Source: an uncultured Spartobacteria bacterium (GTDB taxonomy: Bacteria > Verrucomicrobiota > Verrucomicrobiia > Chthoniobacterales > Terrimicrobiaceae). Taken from it: a stretch of DNA of 64,000 nt. The translations under genes were made by a program, and so were the position numbers. Where the stretch lies: NCBI GenBank assembly GCA_937960895.1, contig CALCJD010000015.1, forward strand, positions 1-64,000. Reading direction: 5' to 3'. The notes below the pieces were generated by a model. The model was not told where the DNA came from, did no database searches, and was given only the letters and a program-made list of their open reading frames with translations. Shown piece by piece: positions 40,395 to 49,782 of the stretch (within the stretch, counting starts at the first letter, position 1; each line of letters opens with the position of its first letter).

Positions 40395-43300
40395 CTAGAC
40401 TCTTCTTCCGCGGAACTGGTGGTGCAGGATGAGGTAGAGGACGATGAAAAGGGCCAGGGTGGAAACGATCAGGACGCCGAAGTTGAACCAGATCACGCTG
40501 AAACGCAGACCGAGGTATTCCTTGACCGGACCGAAGAAGACATTGAGGTGCCGGCGGCCGGGGAGGTCGTTGCGGTAGTCCGCCTGTTCCATCTCGGCCT
40601 TGGAGACGAGATCGGTGATCTTCGTGTTGGTGTACAGCTGCTCGGCGGAGACCTGCTTTTCGAAGGGCACGCCGCCGACCTTGGGGCGCAGCTTCTTGCG
40701 GTTGAACGGGGCGCCCTTGATCACGGCGTCGATCTCCCTGAAACGGCGTTCGAGGGACCGGACGTCCCTGTCCCGGAGGCCGGAGAGGATGGCAAGGAGA
40801 TCCTTGAGATCCTCGAGCCGCTCGTCCTCGGCTTCGGTGGGGTTTTTCAACGCCGCAAGGGCGTCGATCTGCTTCTGGATCTTCTCCTGCCGGCGGGTGA
40901 GCGGATTGAGTTTGGCCTGGGCGTAAACGAGGGCCTCATAGGACCAGCGCATCGGCATGAGTTCGCAGATGAGCGGCACCTGGAGGTCGCTGCGCGGTTC
41001 CATGGCGGTGCCGGGATGCCGGTCGGCCCACTGCCGGATCACATAGACGATGTCCATGTTGCGGTTCATGTCCTCGTATTTGATCAGGGCCCCCGCGAGG
41101 ATGATCTGGGGAATGAGGACCACCGGAATGGCCAGCACGGCGGTCTTGGCCTCGTTGACCAAGGAAGAAATGACCAGTCCGATGGCCACACCGCTCATGG
41201 TGGTGAAAAACATGGCCATGAAGACCAGTCCAAAGACGCCCCGCACCTCCAGCAGGGCATTGCCGACCAGGGTGAACAGCATGCACTGGATGACGGCAAA
41301 GGCGGCGAGGGTGAGCGCCTTGGCGAGGATGTAGTAGCTGAGGCGGATGTTGAGATTGCGCTCGCGCTGGAGCACGGGCTTGTCGCGCGTGATGTCGTCC
41401 ACGCTGTTGGTGAGCCCGAGGAACATCGCCACCACAAGCGCGAGGAACAGGTACACCGGGATGTGGTAGGCGGAGGCGAAGTCGTAGCGTTCCCCCTCGG
41501 AGTGCCGCAGCACAAAGCCGATGAGGAGGGCCAGGGTGGGCGCGGCAAGCAGCGTGATGAGCAGGTTGGCGCTGTTGCGCAGCTTGCTGATGAACGCGCG
41601 CTTCAGGAGCACGGAAAACTGGCGCCATTCCTCGCGCCAGCGCCAGGGTTCGCGCCGGCGGGAGGTCGGCGGCGGCAACTGGGGTTGCGCCTCGCGGGGC
41701 GTCGGCGGCGACTGGACGTCCTTCATGAGGCGGTAGGCCTCGTATTTGTCCCGCCAATAGTCCGGGGAATACCGGCGCGCCGGCACTAGCTGGCCGCGAT
41801 TGTTTTCCTCGAAGATGATGTCGCCCGAGAGGTCGCGCAGCGGTGTCTCGAGGACGTCGAAAATGAATTCCGGCCGGGTGGTGCCGCAGGCCTCGCAGGT
41901 GCCGAGTTCCGTGCCGAAATGCTGCTGGTGCTCGGCCTCGGCGAAATATTTCAACATCTCCTGCGGCGTGCCGAAGAAGACGAGCTTGCCGCCCCGGTCG
42001 AGCAACGCCGCCTTGCTGAACATCTGGAAGATCTTCGAGGTCGGCTGGTGGATGGTGACCAGGACGATCTTGTTGTGGGACAGGCCCCGGATGATTTCGA
42101 TGACGTGCTCGGAGTCCTTCGAGGACAGTCCGCTCGTGGGCTCGTCGAAAAGATAGACGTCGGCCGAACTGATCATGTCGAGGCCGATGTTGAGGCGCTT
42201 GCGCTCGCCGCCGGAGAGGGTCTTTTTGTCCGGGGGACCGACCACAAAATTGCGGCGCTCGTTCAGGCCGAGTTCGGCCAGTTTGCTGTCGATGCGGCGG
42301 CTCCGCTCGCGGCGGCTGAGGTGCGGCGTGCGCAGGGCGGCGGCGAAATCGAGATTTTCCTCGATGGTGAGGTGTTCGTCGAAGGCGTCGTGCTGCGGGA
42401 TGTAGGTGACGTATTTCCGCAGGCTGTCATTCGAATAGAGCGAGCGGCCGTTCAGCAGCACGTCCCCCTGCACGGGCGGGAACTGTCCGGCCAGCGCCCG
42501 CAAAAGCGTGCTTTTTCCGCATCCGCTCGCGCCCATCACACAAACCATCTCCCCGCGCTGGAGGGTGAAGGAAATGCCGTCCACCGCGACCTGTCCGTTG
42601 CGAAAACGGCAGACGAGATCGCGCACCTCGAGCGAGCGGATGATGTTGCGTTCCTCCTCGATGAGGCGTTCGGAAAAATTGCACCGCAGAATCTGACCGG
42701 AATCGATGCGGATGGTGTCCCCGTCGGCCAGCGGCGCAGAATTCCGCACGGGCACGCCGCGCACGAGGATCGGACGGTCCGCCTGCAGCACCTCCACCCG
42801 GCCCTCCTTCCGCTCGTAGTCGCAGTAGATCTTCAGCAGCACATCGCCGCCCGTCCCGGGGGAAAGCAGGATGTCGTCCTCCTCGAGCAGACCCGGGTTG
42901 TTGGAAACCAGATATTCGCTCTTCGAGGCCTTGAGCTGGAACCGTCCGCCGTAATGCCGGGCGCGCCGGCGCAGGTCTCCCAGGTCGAGTTCGCTGTCGT
43001 TGTGGAAGATGATGTTGTCCTCGAGGGTCGCCTCGACGGTGCGCCCCTGCGTGAGCCGCACACCGTTGAGCACGGCGTCCACGTCCTTCAAGGCCGTCAC
43101 CTTCACCCGCAGGCCAAAGGTCACCTCAAGGCAGGCGTCGCGCGTCCGGTTTTTCTCCAGTCGCACCTCGTCGTCCTCGGTCACGGTGACAAACAACTGC
43201 GGCAGGGAAACGTTCTTCTTGGCGTTGAAATAAAAGATCAGGTCCTGGTGGGTGAGAACCTGGTCGTCGATGAGGATGCGCTGACCCGTGAAAATCCGGC

Positions 43301-44018
43301 AGAGGTCGCCCTGCTTGAGCACGCGCCCCTGGACGATGATGTTGCGGCCGCTGAGGTTTTTCAGAATGACCAGTTCCTTGTAGCGGTAGGCGAGAATGCG
43401 CTCCTGGTCATGGAGACCGCGTAGGGCCACGTCGCAGGTTTCCTGGGGTCCGAAGCTGACCGCCTCCAGCGGCGAGGCGCCCTGATGGTAGATGCCCGTG
43501 TCGCCCTGTTCATTGGCATTGAGCTGGTAAACGATGTCGATCGCCTGCGCCGCCATGCCGAGCTGGGACATGAACGAGTAGTAGGAAATGACCTGTTCCT
43601 GCTTGAGACCGGCCTTGGCAATGAGGTCGTACAACTGCACCCCGAGCAGGATGCGGCGCTCCTCGTCGAGCTCCGTGGCCAGCTTTTGCGCGATGGCGTT
43701 GAGATCCTGTTGTTCGTGCAGGGCCTCGCGAAACAATTTGCGCAACTCCGAATAGACGGCGTCCGGATAATCGTAGCGCAGGAAGCCGAGGCTGGAGTCG
43801 ATTTCCTCCTCGAGCAGTTCGCCGTCCACCCGGGCAAAGGCGGCAAATACCTTGATGAGGGTGGGCAGCAGGTTGGGGCTCTCCGCAACGGTGCGTGGCT
43901 TGCGCAACAGGCGTCGCATGACGCGTCGGCCGGCCGCGCGCGCCCTCGACGCGAGAAGAAAAAGCCCCTCCAGACGCCGCTGAGTGCGACTGGGAGGTTC
44001 CGGTGCTGCCACTTCCAT
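40395..44018 (-). CDS. Giant ABCG-type exporter fused to TerB-like and FHA-like domains
   Basis: 1207 aa. Order: a TerB-like helical region (about 45-160; KVFAAFARVDGELLEEEID); beta-rich FHA-like modules (about 170-500; e.g. DRPILVRGVPVRNSAPLADG); an ABC ATPase (about 510-740) with GASGCGKSTLL, LSGGERKRLNIGLDM and VYLFDEPTSGLSS; a CxxC-bearing linker (ELGTCEACGTTRP, about 790); then the White/ABCG membrane domain with about six spans (about 890-1060 and one near 1180) and a long charged loop. The ATPase-before-membrane order is ABCG-like. FHA-ABC fusions are known; the TerB-like start is less common. Cargo unknown. Confidence 0.82.
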   Translation of the reverse strand: MEVAAPEPPSRTQRRLEGLFLLASRARAAGRRVMRRLLRKPRTVAESPNLLPTLIKVFAAFARVDGELLEEEIDSSLGFLRYDYPDAVYSELRKLFREALHEQQDLNAIAQKLATELDEERRILLGVQLYDLIAKAGLKQEQVISYYSFMSQLGMAAQAIDIVYQLNANEQGDTGIYHQGASPLEAVSFGPQETCDVALRGLHDQERILAYRYKELVILKNLSGRNIIVQGRVLKQGDLCRIFTGQRILIDDQVLTHQDLIFYFNAKKNVSLPQLFVTVTEDDEVRLEKNRTRDACLEVTFGLRVKVTALKDVDAVLNGVRLTQGRTVEATLEDNIIFHNDSELDLGDLRRRARHYGGRFQLKASKSEYLVSNNPGLLEEDDILLSPGTGGDVLLKIYCDYERKEGRVEVLQADRPILVRGVPVRNSAPLADGDTIRIDSGQILRCNFSERLIEEERNIIRSLEVRDLVCRFRNGQVAVDGISFTLQRGEMVCVMGASGCGKSTLLRALAGQFPPVQGDVLLNGRSLYSNDSLRKYVTYIPQHDAFDEHLTIEENLDFAAALRTPHLSRRERSRRIDSKLAELGLNERRNFVVGPPDKKTLSGGERKRLNIGLDMISSADVYLFDEPTSGLSSKDSEHVIEIIRGLSHNKIVLVTIHQPTSKIFQMFSKAALLDRGGKLVFFGTPQEMLKYFAEAEHQQHFGTELGTCEACGTTRPEFIFDVLETPLRDLSGDIIFEENNRGQLVPARRYSPDYWRDKYEAYRLMKDVQSPPTPREAQPQLPPPTSRRREPWRWREEWRQFSVLLKRAFISKLRNSANLLITLLAAPTLALLIGFVLRHSEGERYDFASAYHIPVYLFLALVVAMFLGLTNSVDDITRDKPVLQRERNLNIRLSYYILAKALTLAAFAVIQCMLFTLVGNALLEVRGVFGLVFMAMFFTTMSGVAIGLVISSLVNEAKTAVLAIPVVLIPQIILAGALIKYEDMNRNMDIVYVIRQWADRHPGTAMEPRSDLQVPLICELMPMRWSYEALVYAQAKLNPLTRRQEKIQKQIDALAALKNPTEAEDERLEDLKDLLAILSGLRDRDVRSLERRFREIDAVIKGAPFNRKKLRPKVGGVPFEKQVSAEQLYTNTKITDLVSKAEMEQADYRNDLPGRRHLNVFFGPVKEYLGLRFSVIWFNFGVLIVSTLALFIVLYLILHHQFRGRRV

Positions 44019-44026
44019 TTCCCCGC

Positions 44027-44055
44027 AGCGTAGGCCTCGATCGGGGGGAATTCAA
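44027..44055 (-). promoter_or_regulatory. Candidate leaderless-type promoter of the ABCG fusion gene
   Basis: On the minus strand TTGAAT (44055-44050), a 17-base spacer and TACGCT (44032-44027). The -10 ends 8 bases before ATG 44018. Confidence 0.45.
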
Positions 44056-44157
44056 GGAACGCCGCACGGCGGGAGGGAGATTTCGGCCGGCGCCGCGAAA
44101 CGGGGGGACACGGGCGCGGGGCCGCGACGGAGAAAAGAGGGCACTTTCAACGCCTTG

Positions 44158-44185
44158 TTGCAAGATGCCGGCTTTTGCGGATAAT
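44158..44185 (+). promoter_or_regulatory. Candidate promoter of the DAHP synthase gene
   Basis: TTGCAA (44158-44163), a 16-base spacer and GATAAT (44180-44185), 14 bases before ATG 44200. The predicted leader is about 7 bases with no ribosome site. Confidence 0.45.
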
Positions 44186-44199
44186 GGACAACCCTACGT

Positions 44200-45261
44200 A
44201 TGACCACGACAGCAGCCACCGAGCCGCAAGCCGCCGCGCGACCGCTGGAGAATTTCCGCATCCGCGGGGTGACACGGCTCATCACCCCTGCGCAGATCAA
44301 GGAGCAGTTGCCTGCCACCCCGGCGCAGATGGAAACCATCCTCAAGGGCCGCGAGCAGGCCCGCGCCATCCTGCGCGGAGAAGACGACCGCCTTCTGGTC
44401 GTTTGCGGCCCGTGCTCGATCCACGATCCCGAAGCGGCGCTTGATTACGCCCGCCGCCTGGCCGCGCTCAGCCGCGAGGTGGCCGACCGATACTTCGTGG
44501 TCATGCGTGTCTATTTTGAAAAACCCCGCACCACCGTCGGCTGGAAGGGGCTCATCAACGATCCGTTGATGAACGATTCGTGCGACATGGCCCACGGCAT
44601 CGCCCTGGCCCGCAAAATCCTTCTCGACGTCGCCGGCCTCGGCCTTCCCGCGGGCACCGAATTTCTCGATCCCATCATCCCGCAGTATCTCGCCGACCTC
44701 ATAAGCTGGGCCGCCATCGGCGCGCGCACCACGGAGTCCCAGACCCATCGCGAGATGGCCAGCGGACTTTCCATGCCGGTCGGATTCAAGAACGGCACCG
44801 ACGGCAGCGTGCAGGTCGCGATCGACGCGATGAAAAGCTCGCGCACGCCGCACAGTTTCCTGGGCATCGACCAGGACGGCGCCACCAGCATCGTCAAGAC
44901 GACGGGCAATCCCGACGGCCATGTCGTCCTGCGCGGCGGGCGCGACGGCACCAACTACGAGGCCCATCATGTTGCGGCCGCCTGCGAGGCGCTGCGCAAG
45001 AACGGCCTGCACCCGGCCGTGATGGTCGACTGCAGTCACGCCAATTCCGGCAAGGATCCCAACCGCCAGCCGGTCGTCTGGAACAGCATCCTGGAACAGC
45101 GCGCCTCGGGCCGCCGGGAAATCATCGGCGCCATGCTCGAGAGCAACATCCACGCCGGCTCCCAGCCGCTTGGAACCGATCCGTCCGCCCTGAAATACGG
45201 CGTCTCCATCACCGACGCCTGCATGAGCTGGGAAATGACGGAGGAATTGCTCAGGAAATGA
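44200..45261 (+). CDS. aroG: 3-deoxy-7-phosphoheptulonate synthase (class I)
   Basis: 353 aa, AroG/F/H type. It condenses PEP and erythrose 4-phosphate in the first step of the shikimate pathway. Conserved blocks: VVCGPCSIHDPEAALDYA, RVYFEKPRTTVGWKGLINDP, LPAGTEFLDP, IGARTTESQTHREMASG, GFKNGTDGS, RGGRDGTNY and VDCSHANSGKD, including the metal Cys, His, Glu and Asp. The N-terminal regulatory segment is short, so the feedback type cannot be told. The next gene starts 93 bp downstream. Confidence 0.95.
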   Translation: MTTTAATEPQAAARPLENFRIRGVTRLITPAQIKEQLPATPAQMETILKGREQARAILRGEDDRLLVVCGPCSIHDPEAALDYARRLAALSREVADRYFVVMRVYFEKPRTTVGWKGLINDPLMNDSCDMAHGIALARKILLDVAGLGLPAGTEFLDPIIPQYLADLISWAAIGARTTESQTHREMASGLSMPVGFKNGTDGSVQVAIDAMKSSRTPHSFLGIDQDGATSIVKTTGNPDGHVVLRGGRDGTNYEAHHVAAACEALRKNGLHPAVMVDCSHANSGKDPNRQPVVWNSILEQRASGRREIIGAMLESNIHAGSQPLGTDPSALKYGVSITDACMSWEMTEELLRK

Positions 45262-45353
45262 CCCCGGGTGCCGGGGGATGAGGGAAAATCCCGGCCGCAA
45301 TGCGGGCGCCTTTTCCCTCCCTCCCCCAGCGGGCACCCCGCCTCCGGACTCCG

Positions 45354-45992
45354 ATGCTCCTTTCCGCCGTCCCCTTCGCTGCGATTGATTTCGAAAGCGC
45401 GGGAATCCGAAGGGGCGGCACGGACGTGGCGGTGCAGATCGGCGTGGCCCGCATGACCGGCGGCGCGCTGGGTGAGACCTTTGTGAGCTACCTCGCCACC
45501 GACCAGCCCATCACCTGGAGCGCCCAAAAGGTGCATGGCATCCGCCGGGAGGATCTCGAGGGCGCGCCCACCCTCACCGCGCTGTGGCCGCAGTTGAAGG
45601 GCCTGCTCGAAGGGTGCTGGATCGTGGCCCACGGCGCGGCCACGGAAAAACGCTTTCTGAGGGCCTTTCCGTTTCATGGATTCGGTCCTTGGATCGACAC
45701 CCTGAAACTTTCCCGCGCGGTCTGGCCGGACCTGCCGTCCCACGCGCTGGGCGATCTGATCGCCACCCTCGGCCTCGAAGGGGAACTGCGCGCCGCGCAC
45801 CCCGGCTTTCGCTGGCACGACGCCCTTTCCGACGCGCTGGCGTCCCTCATCCTGCTGCGCCATGTCGTGACGGCCACCGGCGTGGAAAACGAGCCGCCGG
45901 AAATCCTCCTGCGGGCCGACGATTCCTTTCACCACCGGCTCCGCGCACAAAACCCGCGGCCGTCCGCCATCCCGGAACCTCCGCGCAATTAA
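45354..45992 (+). CDS. DnaQ-like 3'-5' exonuclease
   Basis: 212 aa. Exo I motif AIDFESAG (D and E metal ligands) near residue 9, QKVHGIRREDLEGAPTL typical of DnaQ relatives, and Exo III motif WHDALSDALAS (H-x-A/D...D) near 160. The Exo II motif reads VAHGAATEKRFLRAF, with Gly and Glu where most relatives have Asn and Asp (HNxxFD). If Glu cannot replace Asp, activity would be weak; a few sub-families share the TEKRF form. ATG 45354 starts just before Exo I. Confidence 0.8.
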   Translation: MLLSAVPFAAIDFESAGIRRGGTDVAVQIGVARMTGGALGETFVSYLATDQPITWSAQKVHGIRREDLEGAPTLTALWPQLKGLLEGCWIVAHGAATEKRFLRAFPFHGFGPWIDTLKLSRAVWPDLPSHALGDLIATLGLEGELRAAHPGFRWHDALSDALASLILLRHVVTATGVENEPPEILLRADDSFHHRLRAQNPRPSAIPEPPRN

Positions 45993-46029
45993 ATTGCCTT
46001 TCCTCCCCGCCAAGGAGCATGATGGGGAG

Positions 46030-46506
46030 ATGAAAATCGCCCCCCTGGCCGTGGCGCTCGCGTTCGTCACGCATCCCCTTTTCGCGTCCGAGGAATCCCA
46101 CCGGGCCGCCGTCGAACAGCTCTTCGTCACCATGAAAATGAAGGAGCAGTACGAAACGAGCCTCCTCGCCGGATTCAATGTGGGCGCCTCGATGAGCGAC
46201 CGCCGACTCGCCAACCTTCCGCTCGAGCAGCAGAACAAATTCAACGCCGGCATGGAAAAGGTCCGCAGCCGGGCCCTGGAACTCATGGGCTGGGACGCCG
46301 TGAAGGAGGAAATCACGCAGCTTTACATGCGCACATTCACCGAGGAGGAGGCCGTCGCCATCACCAAGATGCTCGCCACCCCCACCGGCCAGATGCTGCT
46401 CAGCAAGCAGATCAGCCTGCTCCCGGACTCCATGGCCATCGGTCAAAAAAAGGCCCAGGCCATGATGCCCGAGATCATGCAGATCATGCAGGAGGCCATG
46501 CAGTAG
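46030..46506 (+). CDS. DUF2059-type exported protein
   Basis: 158 aa. Signal peptide (IAPLAVALAFVTHPLFA), then a helical domain: ALELMGWDAVKEEITQLYMRTFTEEEAVAI and TKMLATPTGQMLLSKQ, which are the DUF2059 core features (W-x2-V..Y...F-T-x2-E and TP.G). It ends in a Met-rich tail (AQAMMPEIMQIMQEAMQ). The function of the family is not established. It is convergent with the GH1 gene. Confidence 0.8.
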   Translation: MKIAPLAVALAFVTHPLFASEESHRAAVEQLFVTMKMKEQYETSLLAGFNVGASMSDRRLANLPLEQQNKFNAGMEKVRSRALELMGWDAVKEEITQLYMRTFTEEEAVAITKMLATPTGQMLLSKQISLLPDSMAIGQKKAQAMMPEIMQIMQEAMQ

Positions 46507-46602
46507 TGGAAAGCGCCCGGCCGTCCCGCGCCGGGGGAAAACAACTCCCCGCAGGCGCCGGCGCCAGGAAGCTCCCCACGGAGGTCAGCCCCGGAAATCC
46601 CG

Positions 46603-46651
46603 TTTCCGCCTTCCGCTTTCCTCTTTCCGCTTTCCGCTTTCCGCTTTTCCC
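46603..46651. repeat. Seven-base tandem repeat (TTTCCGC)
   Basis: About seven units of 7 bp: TTTCCGC, CTTCCGC, TTTCCTC, then three perfect TTTCCGC and a final TTTTCCC. It lies in the 157-bp convergent gap between the DUF2059 and GH1 genes. Confidence 0.75.
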
Positions 46652-46663
46652 CTGCCGGTCCCT

Positions 46664-48061
46664 TCAGCGGACATTCTTCGGTTCGGTGACCTCGCGGAGG
46701 GTGACCGACGGTATGGAAGAGATCGAACCCACGGTGGGCCGGGTGCGAATCCATTCGGCGAACTTGTGGGCGGAGGGTTTGAGTTCCCGGACGTAGGTTT
46801 CCGGGTTCATCTTGGCCAGGCCGAAGGTGGCTTTGTAGCCGTAGTGCCATTCGTAGTTGTCGGCCAGCGACCAGGCAAAATACCCCCGCACGTCATACCC
46901 TTCGCAAATCGCCCGTCCGATGGCGGCGAGGTGATTTTGCATGTACCAGATGCGTTGTTTGTCATCCGTGGTGGCGATGCCGTTTTCCGTGATCATCATG
47001 GGCTTCCGGTAGCGCGTCGCCACGCGTTTGATTTCCTTGTAAAGGCCGTCCGGATTGATGCGCCAGCCCATCATGGTGAAGTTCGGACCGCGGCGATACG
47101 GGGCGGCCAGCAGCGACAGGGGTCCGGGTCTTTGCGAATAATAATAATTGATCCCGATGATGTCGCAGACGTCGTAGATGCGGTCGAGGTGATCCGTGTT
47201 GCCATGGATCATGGTGTTGTAAATCAGGCCGCCGGGATCGAGCGGGGCGCGCTCCCACCACGGCAGGGCCTCCACGCTGACCACCTGGGCGGTGGGATTG
47301 ATGGCCTTGATGCGGGCCGCGGCGTCCCGGAACATCGCGGTGCTGGCGTCGATGGCCTTCCAGTAATGCCCCACCGCCAGCATCATGGCCGGCGGCCACT
47401 GGCCCACCAGATACGCCGTGATGATCTGTCCGTTGGGTTCGTTTTGCGGGGCGTAATATTTCACGTGCGGCCCCATCGCGCGGACCATCTTGTCGACATA
47501 GACATTCCACCGCTCACGCGCCAGGGGGTGGAGCCAGTTTGACCGGCCGGGATTCTTTTTGTCGTAAAGCCAGTCCGGGAAGGTGAAGTGCCAGAGGCAC
47601 ACAACCGGCTCGATGCCGGCCCGCCTGAGTTGGCGGGCCATCCCCACGTAACGGGCGATGGCCTGTTCGTCAAAGACGCCCGGCTGGGTCTCCACGCGCC
47701 CCCATTCAATGCTGAACCGATAATGGGTGGGACGGATTTTTTTCAGCGCCTCGAGGTCCTTTTCGAAATGGGTCCAAGTGTAAAGCGCATTGCCCTTCGG
47801 CGGAGCCTTGCCCTGGGAAATGAGCACGTCCCAGTCGGTGTAAAAATAATCCTTCTGTCCGGGCTTCACCGCCGGGTCTTCATACTGGTAGCTGGAGGTG
47901 GAAAATCCCCAGGCAAACTTTTCCTTCGCCCGCGGGGCGGGACAGGGACCCGAGACCTTCGGTTCGGGATCGAAGGGGCCGAGGGGATTCAGCCAGTTGG
48001 CGCAGCCGCTTACGAACAAGACGGCGGTCAGGGCGGAAAGTCCGGATAAGCAGCGTGGCAT
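46664..48061 (-). CDS. Glycoside hydrolase family 1 lipoprotein (beta-glycosidase)
   Basis: 465 aa. A lipoprotein signal (LSALTAVLFVSGC) anchors it outside the cytoplasm, which is unusual for GH1. Catalytic acid/base Glu is in YYAPQNEPNG and the nucleophile Glu in MMITENGIAT; other family marks are FAWGFSTSSYQYED, RFSIEWGRVE, LWHFTFPDWL and DIIGINYYYSQ. The YFAWSLADNYEWHYGY block confirms GH1. ATG 48061 gives the shortest proper lipoprotein leader. It likely trims beta-linked oligosaccharides in the periplasm. Confidence 0.9.
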   Translation of the reverse strand: MPRCLSGLSALTAVLFVSGCANWLNPLGPFDPEPKVSGPCPAPRAKEKFAWGFSTSSYQYEDPAVKPGQKDYFYTDWDVLISQGKAPPKGNALYTWTHFEKDLEALKKIRPTHYRFSIEWGRVETQPGVFDEQAIARYVGMARQLRRAGIEPVVCLWHFTFPDWLYDKKNPGRSNWLHPLARERWNVYVDKMVRAMGPHVKYYAPQNEPNGQIITAYLVGQWPPAMMLAVGHYWKAIDASTAMFRDAAARIKAINPTAQVVSVEALPWWERAPLDPGGLIYNTMIHGNTDHLDRIYDVCDIIGINYYYSQRPGPLSLLAAPYRRGPNFTMMGWRINPDGLYKEIKRVATRYRKPMMITENGIATTDDKQRIWYMQNHLAAIGRAICEGYDVRGYFAWSLADNYEWHYGYKATFGLAKMNPETYVRELKPSAHKFAEWIRTRPTVGSISSIPSVTLREVTEPKNVR

Positions 48062-48240
48062 GGGGCGGGGAAATAGCAAAATGTCAGATCAAAAATCCAG
48101 CGCATGGACGGCATGCATGTCGAAACCCGACGGGATGCGAAACGCTGCTGGCGACACGACGTGGACGTCCGGGTGGTCTCACCATTTGTCCCGGTTGACC
48201 AGCAAAATCCCGCGCGGCGGCAACTTCCCGACGACGCAGG

Positions 48241-48270
48241 TTGCAACGGACCGGCTTTTCCCATTCTAAT
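48241..48270 (+). promoter_or_regulatory. Candidate leaderless-type promoter of the VTT-protein gene
   Basis: TTGCAA (48241-48246), an 18-base spacer and TCTAAT (48265-48270), 7 bases before ATG 48278, with no ribosome-binding site (CGGCCCC). Confidence 0.45.
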
Positions 48271-48277
48271 CGGCCCC

Positions 48278-48895
48278 ATGCGGGGAATCACAACACGAAC
48301 CGAAGAGGGCGAAACTCCGCCGCCATCCCATCATGGCCGGCGCGCCCTGTTGCTGGCCGTGTGGATTCTCACGGCGGGAACGGCGCTGTGGGCCTTCCTT
48401 TTCCATCGGACGACGGTGCAGGAGCATCTTGCGGAGACGATGTCGATTTCCACCGTGGTCGCCGCCTCGGTTTATCTGCTCCTGAGCAGCCTGCGCGGGT
48501 TCACCTTCATCCCCGCGGCCCCGCTGCTGGTTCTGGGGCTGGCCTTTTTTCCGCCGCTTCCGCTTTTTCTCCTCACCCTCGCCGGCATCATGATCTCCTC
48601 CGCGATCATCTACTGGTTCTCAGGCGCCCTGCATCTGGAGGAGGTGTTCAGCGAGCGGTATGCCCGCTGGATGGATCGCATCCACTCCCTGCTCCACAAG
48701 CGGGAACTGCCGGTCATCACCGCATGGTGCCTGATTCCGGTCACCCCGGCCGACCTCATGGTGTATGCCTGCGGCGTCCTGCGGATCAGTTTCCTCAAAA
48801 CCATGCTCGGCGTGGCCATCGGCTGCGGCATCAACTGCGCCGTGGTGATTTTCCTCGGCGACCAGCTCCTGCGCTTCCTGCAGGTGAAGGGATGA
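48278..48895 (+). CDS. TVP38/TMEM64-type (VTT domain) membrane protein
   Basis: 205 aa with about five membrane segments (about 24-42, 58-100, 100-120, 150-165, 175-198). The VTT core is seen in FTFIPAAPLLVLGLAFFPPL and the later PVTPADLMVYACGVLRISF, where the P-A..L-V-G and P-x2-P-x-D-L-x-N/Y-G turns are typical of DedA/TVP38 lipid scramblase-like proteins. The charged loop HLEEVFSERYARWMDRIH lies between. Lipid transport is inferred from family knowledge. Confidence 0.8.
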   Translation: MRGITTRTEEGETPPPSHHGRRALLLAVWILTAGTALWAFLFHRTTVQEHLAETMSISTVVAASVYLLLSSLRGFTFIPAAPLLVLGLAFFPPLPLFLLTLAGIMISSAIIYWFSGALHLEEVFSERYARWMDRIHSLLHKRELPVITAWCLIPVTPADLMVYACGVLRISFLKTMLGVAIGCGINCAVVIFLGDQLLRFLQVKG

Positions 48896-48990
48896 GGAAA
48901 AGGGAAATGCGGATTGCGGAAGTGAGAACGGAGGATCAGCCGCCCGGCTGACCCGGAAATCCGGAACCCTCCCCGCCCGCCGACTCCACC

Positions 48991-49782
48991 ATGCCCGAAT
49001 TCGCCGAAGTCGAATATTTCCGCAAGCAGTGGGATCCCGGACTCGGAAAAACCGTGCTCCGCATCGCCTGGCATCCGCAGGTCCGCATCTTTCGCGGCAT
49101 CGAACCGAAGACATTTGTGCGCACCCTGACCGGGGCCAGGTTGATTTCCTCCGGGGCCCATGGGAAACAGATGTTTTTCCGCCTCGATCGCGCCGGCCTG
49201 GGCATTCATCTCGGCATGACCGGCAGACTGTTCACCGCCGGACCCGATTTCTCCCCCGGCCGGCACGACCACCTCGTGATGTTTCAAAAAACACACGCCT
49301 TGGTCTTCAGCGATTTCCGCCTTTTCGGACGGGTGCTCTTTCACCCGGGGCCGGACGAACCCGCCTGGTGGAGCGAAAGGCCCCCCGACATCCTGTCCCC
49401 GCAATTCACGCGGACCGCCGTGGCCGACTTCCTCGCCCGACGAAAAGGCACGCCCGTCAAAACCGTCCTCCTGATGCAGGAACGCTTCCCGGGGGTGGGA
49501 AACTGGATGGCCGACGAGATTCTCTGGCGAGCCCGGATCGCCCCCACCCGACGGTGCGGAACCCTTTCTGAACAGATTGTGAATATCTTGTGGAAAGAGA
49601 CGCGCGAAGTCTGTCGTCAGGCCCTGCGGATCATCGGCAAAAATTTCGCCGATCCGCCCGATTCCTGGCTCTTCCCCCATCGCTGGGAGAAGGGCGGAAC
49701 ATGTCCGCGCTGCGGACTGGAACTGCGCCGCGAACCCATCGGCGGACGCACAACCTCCTGGTGTCCGCATTGTCAATCCTGA
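48991..49782 (+). CDS. mutM: Formamidopyrimidine-DNA glycosylase-family protein
   Basis: 263 aa. It begins MPEFAEVE: after Met removal Pro2 is the catalytic N-terminal nucleophile and Glu3 the second residue. The beta-loop Lys is in SSGAHGKQMFFRL, HLGMTGR follows, the H2TH region holds GVGNWMADEILWRARI, and the C-terminal zinc finger is CPRCGLELRREPIGGRTT then CPHC. All key residues are present. It removes oxidised purines such as 8-oxoguanine. Phe replaces the usual Leu-Pro of MPELPEVE, so it may be a Fpg/Nei relative. Confidence 0.88.
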   Translation: MPEFAEVEYFRKQWDPGLGKTVLRIAWHPQVRIFRGIEPKTFVRTLTGARLISSGAHGKQMFFRLDRAGLGIHLGMTGRLFTAGPDFSPGRHDHLVMFQKTHALVFSDFRLFGRVLFHPGPDEPAWWSERPPDILSPQFTRTAVADFLARRKGTPVKTVLLMQERFPGVGNWMADEILWRARIAPTRRCGTLSEQIVNILWKETREVCRQALRIIGKNFADPPDSWLFPHRWEKGGTCPRCGLELRREPIGGRTTSWCPHCQS

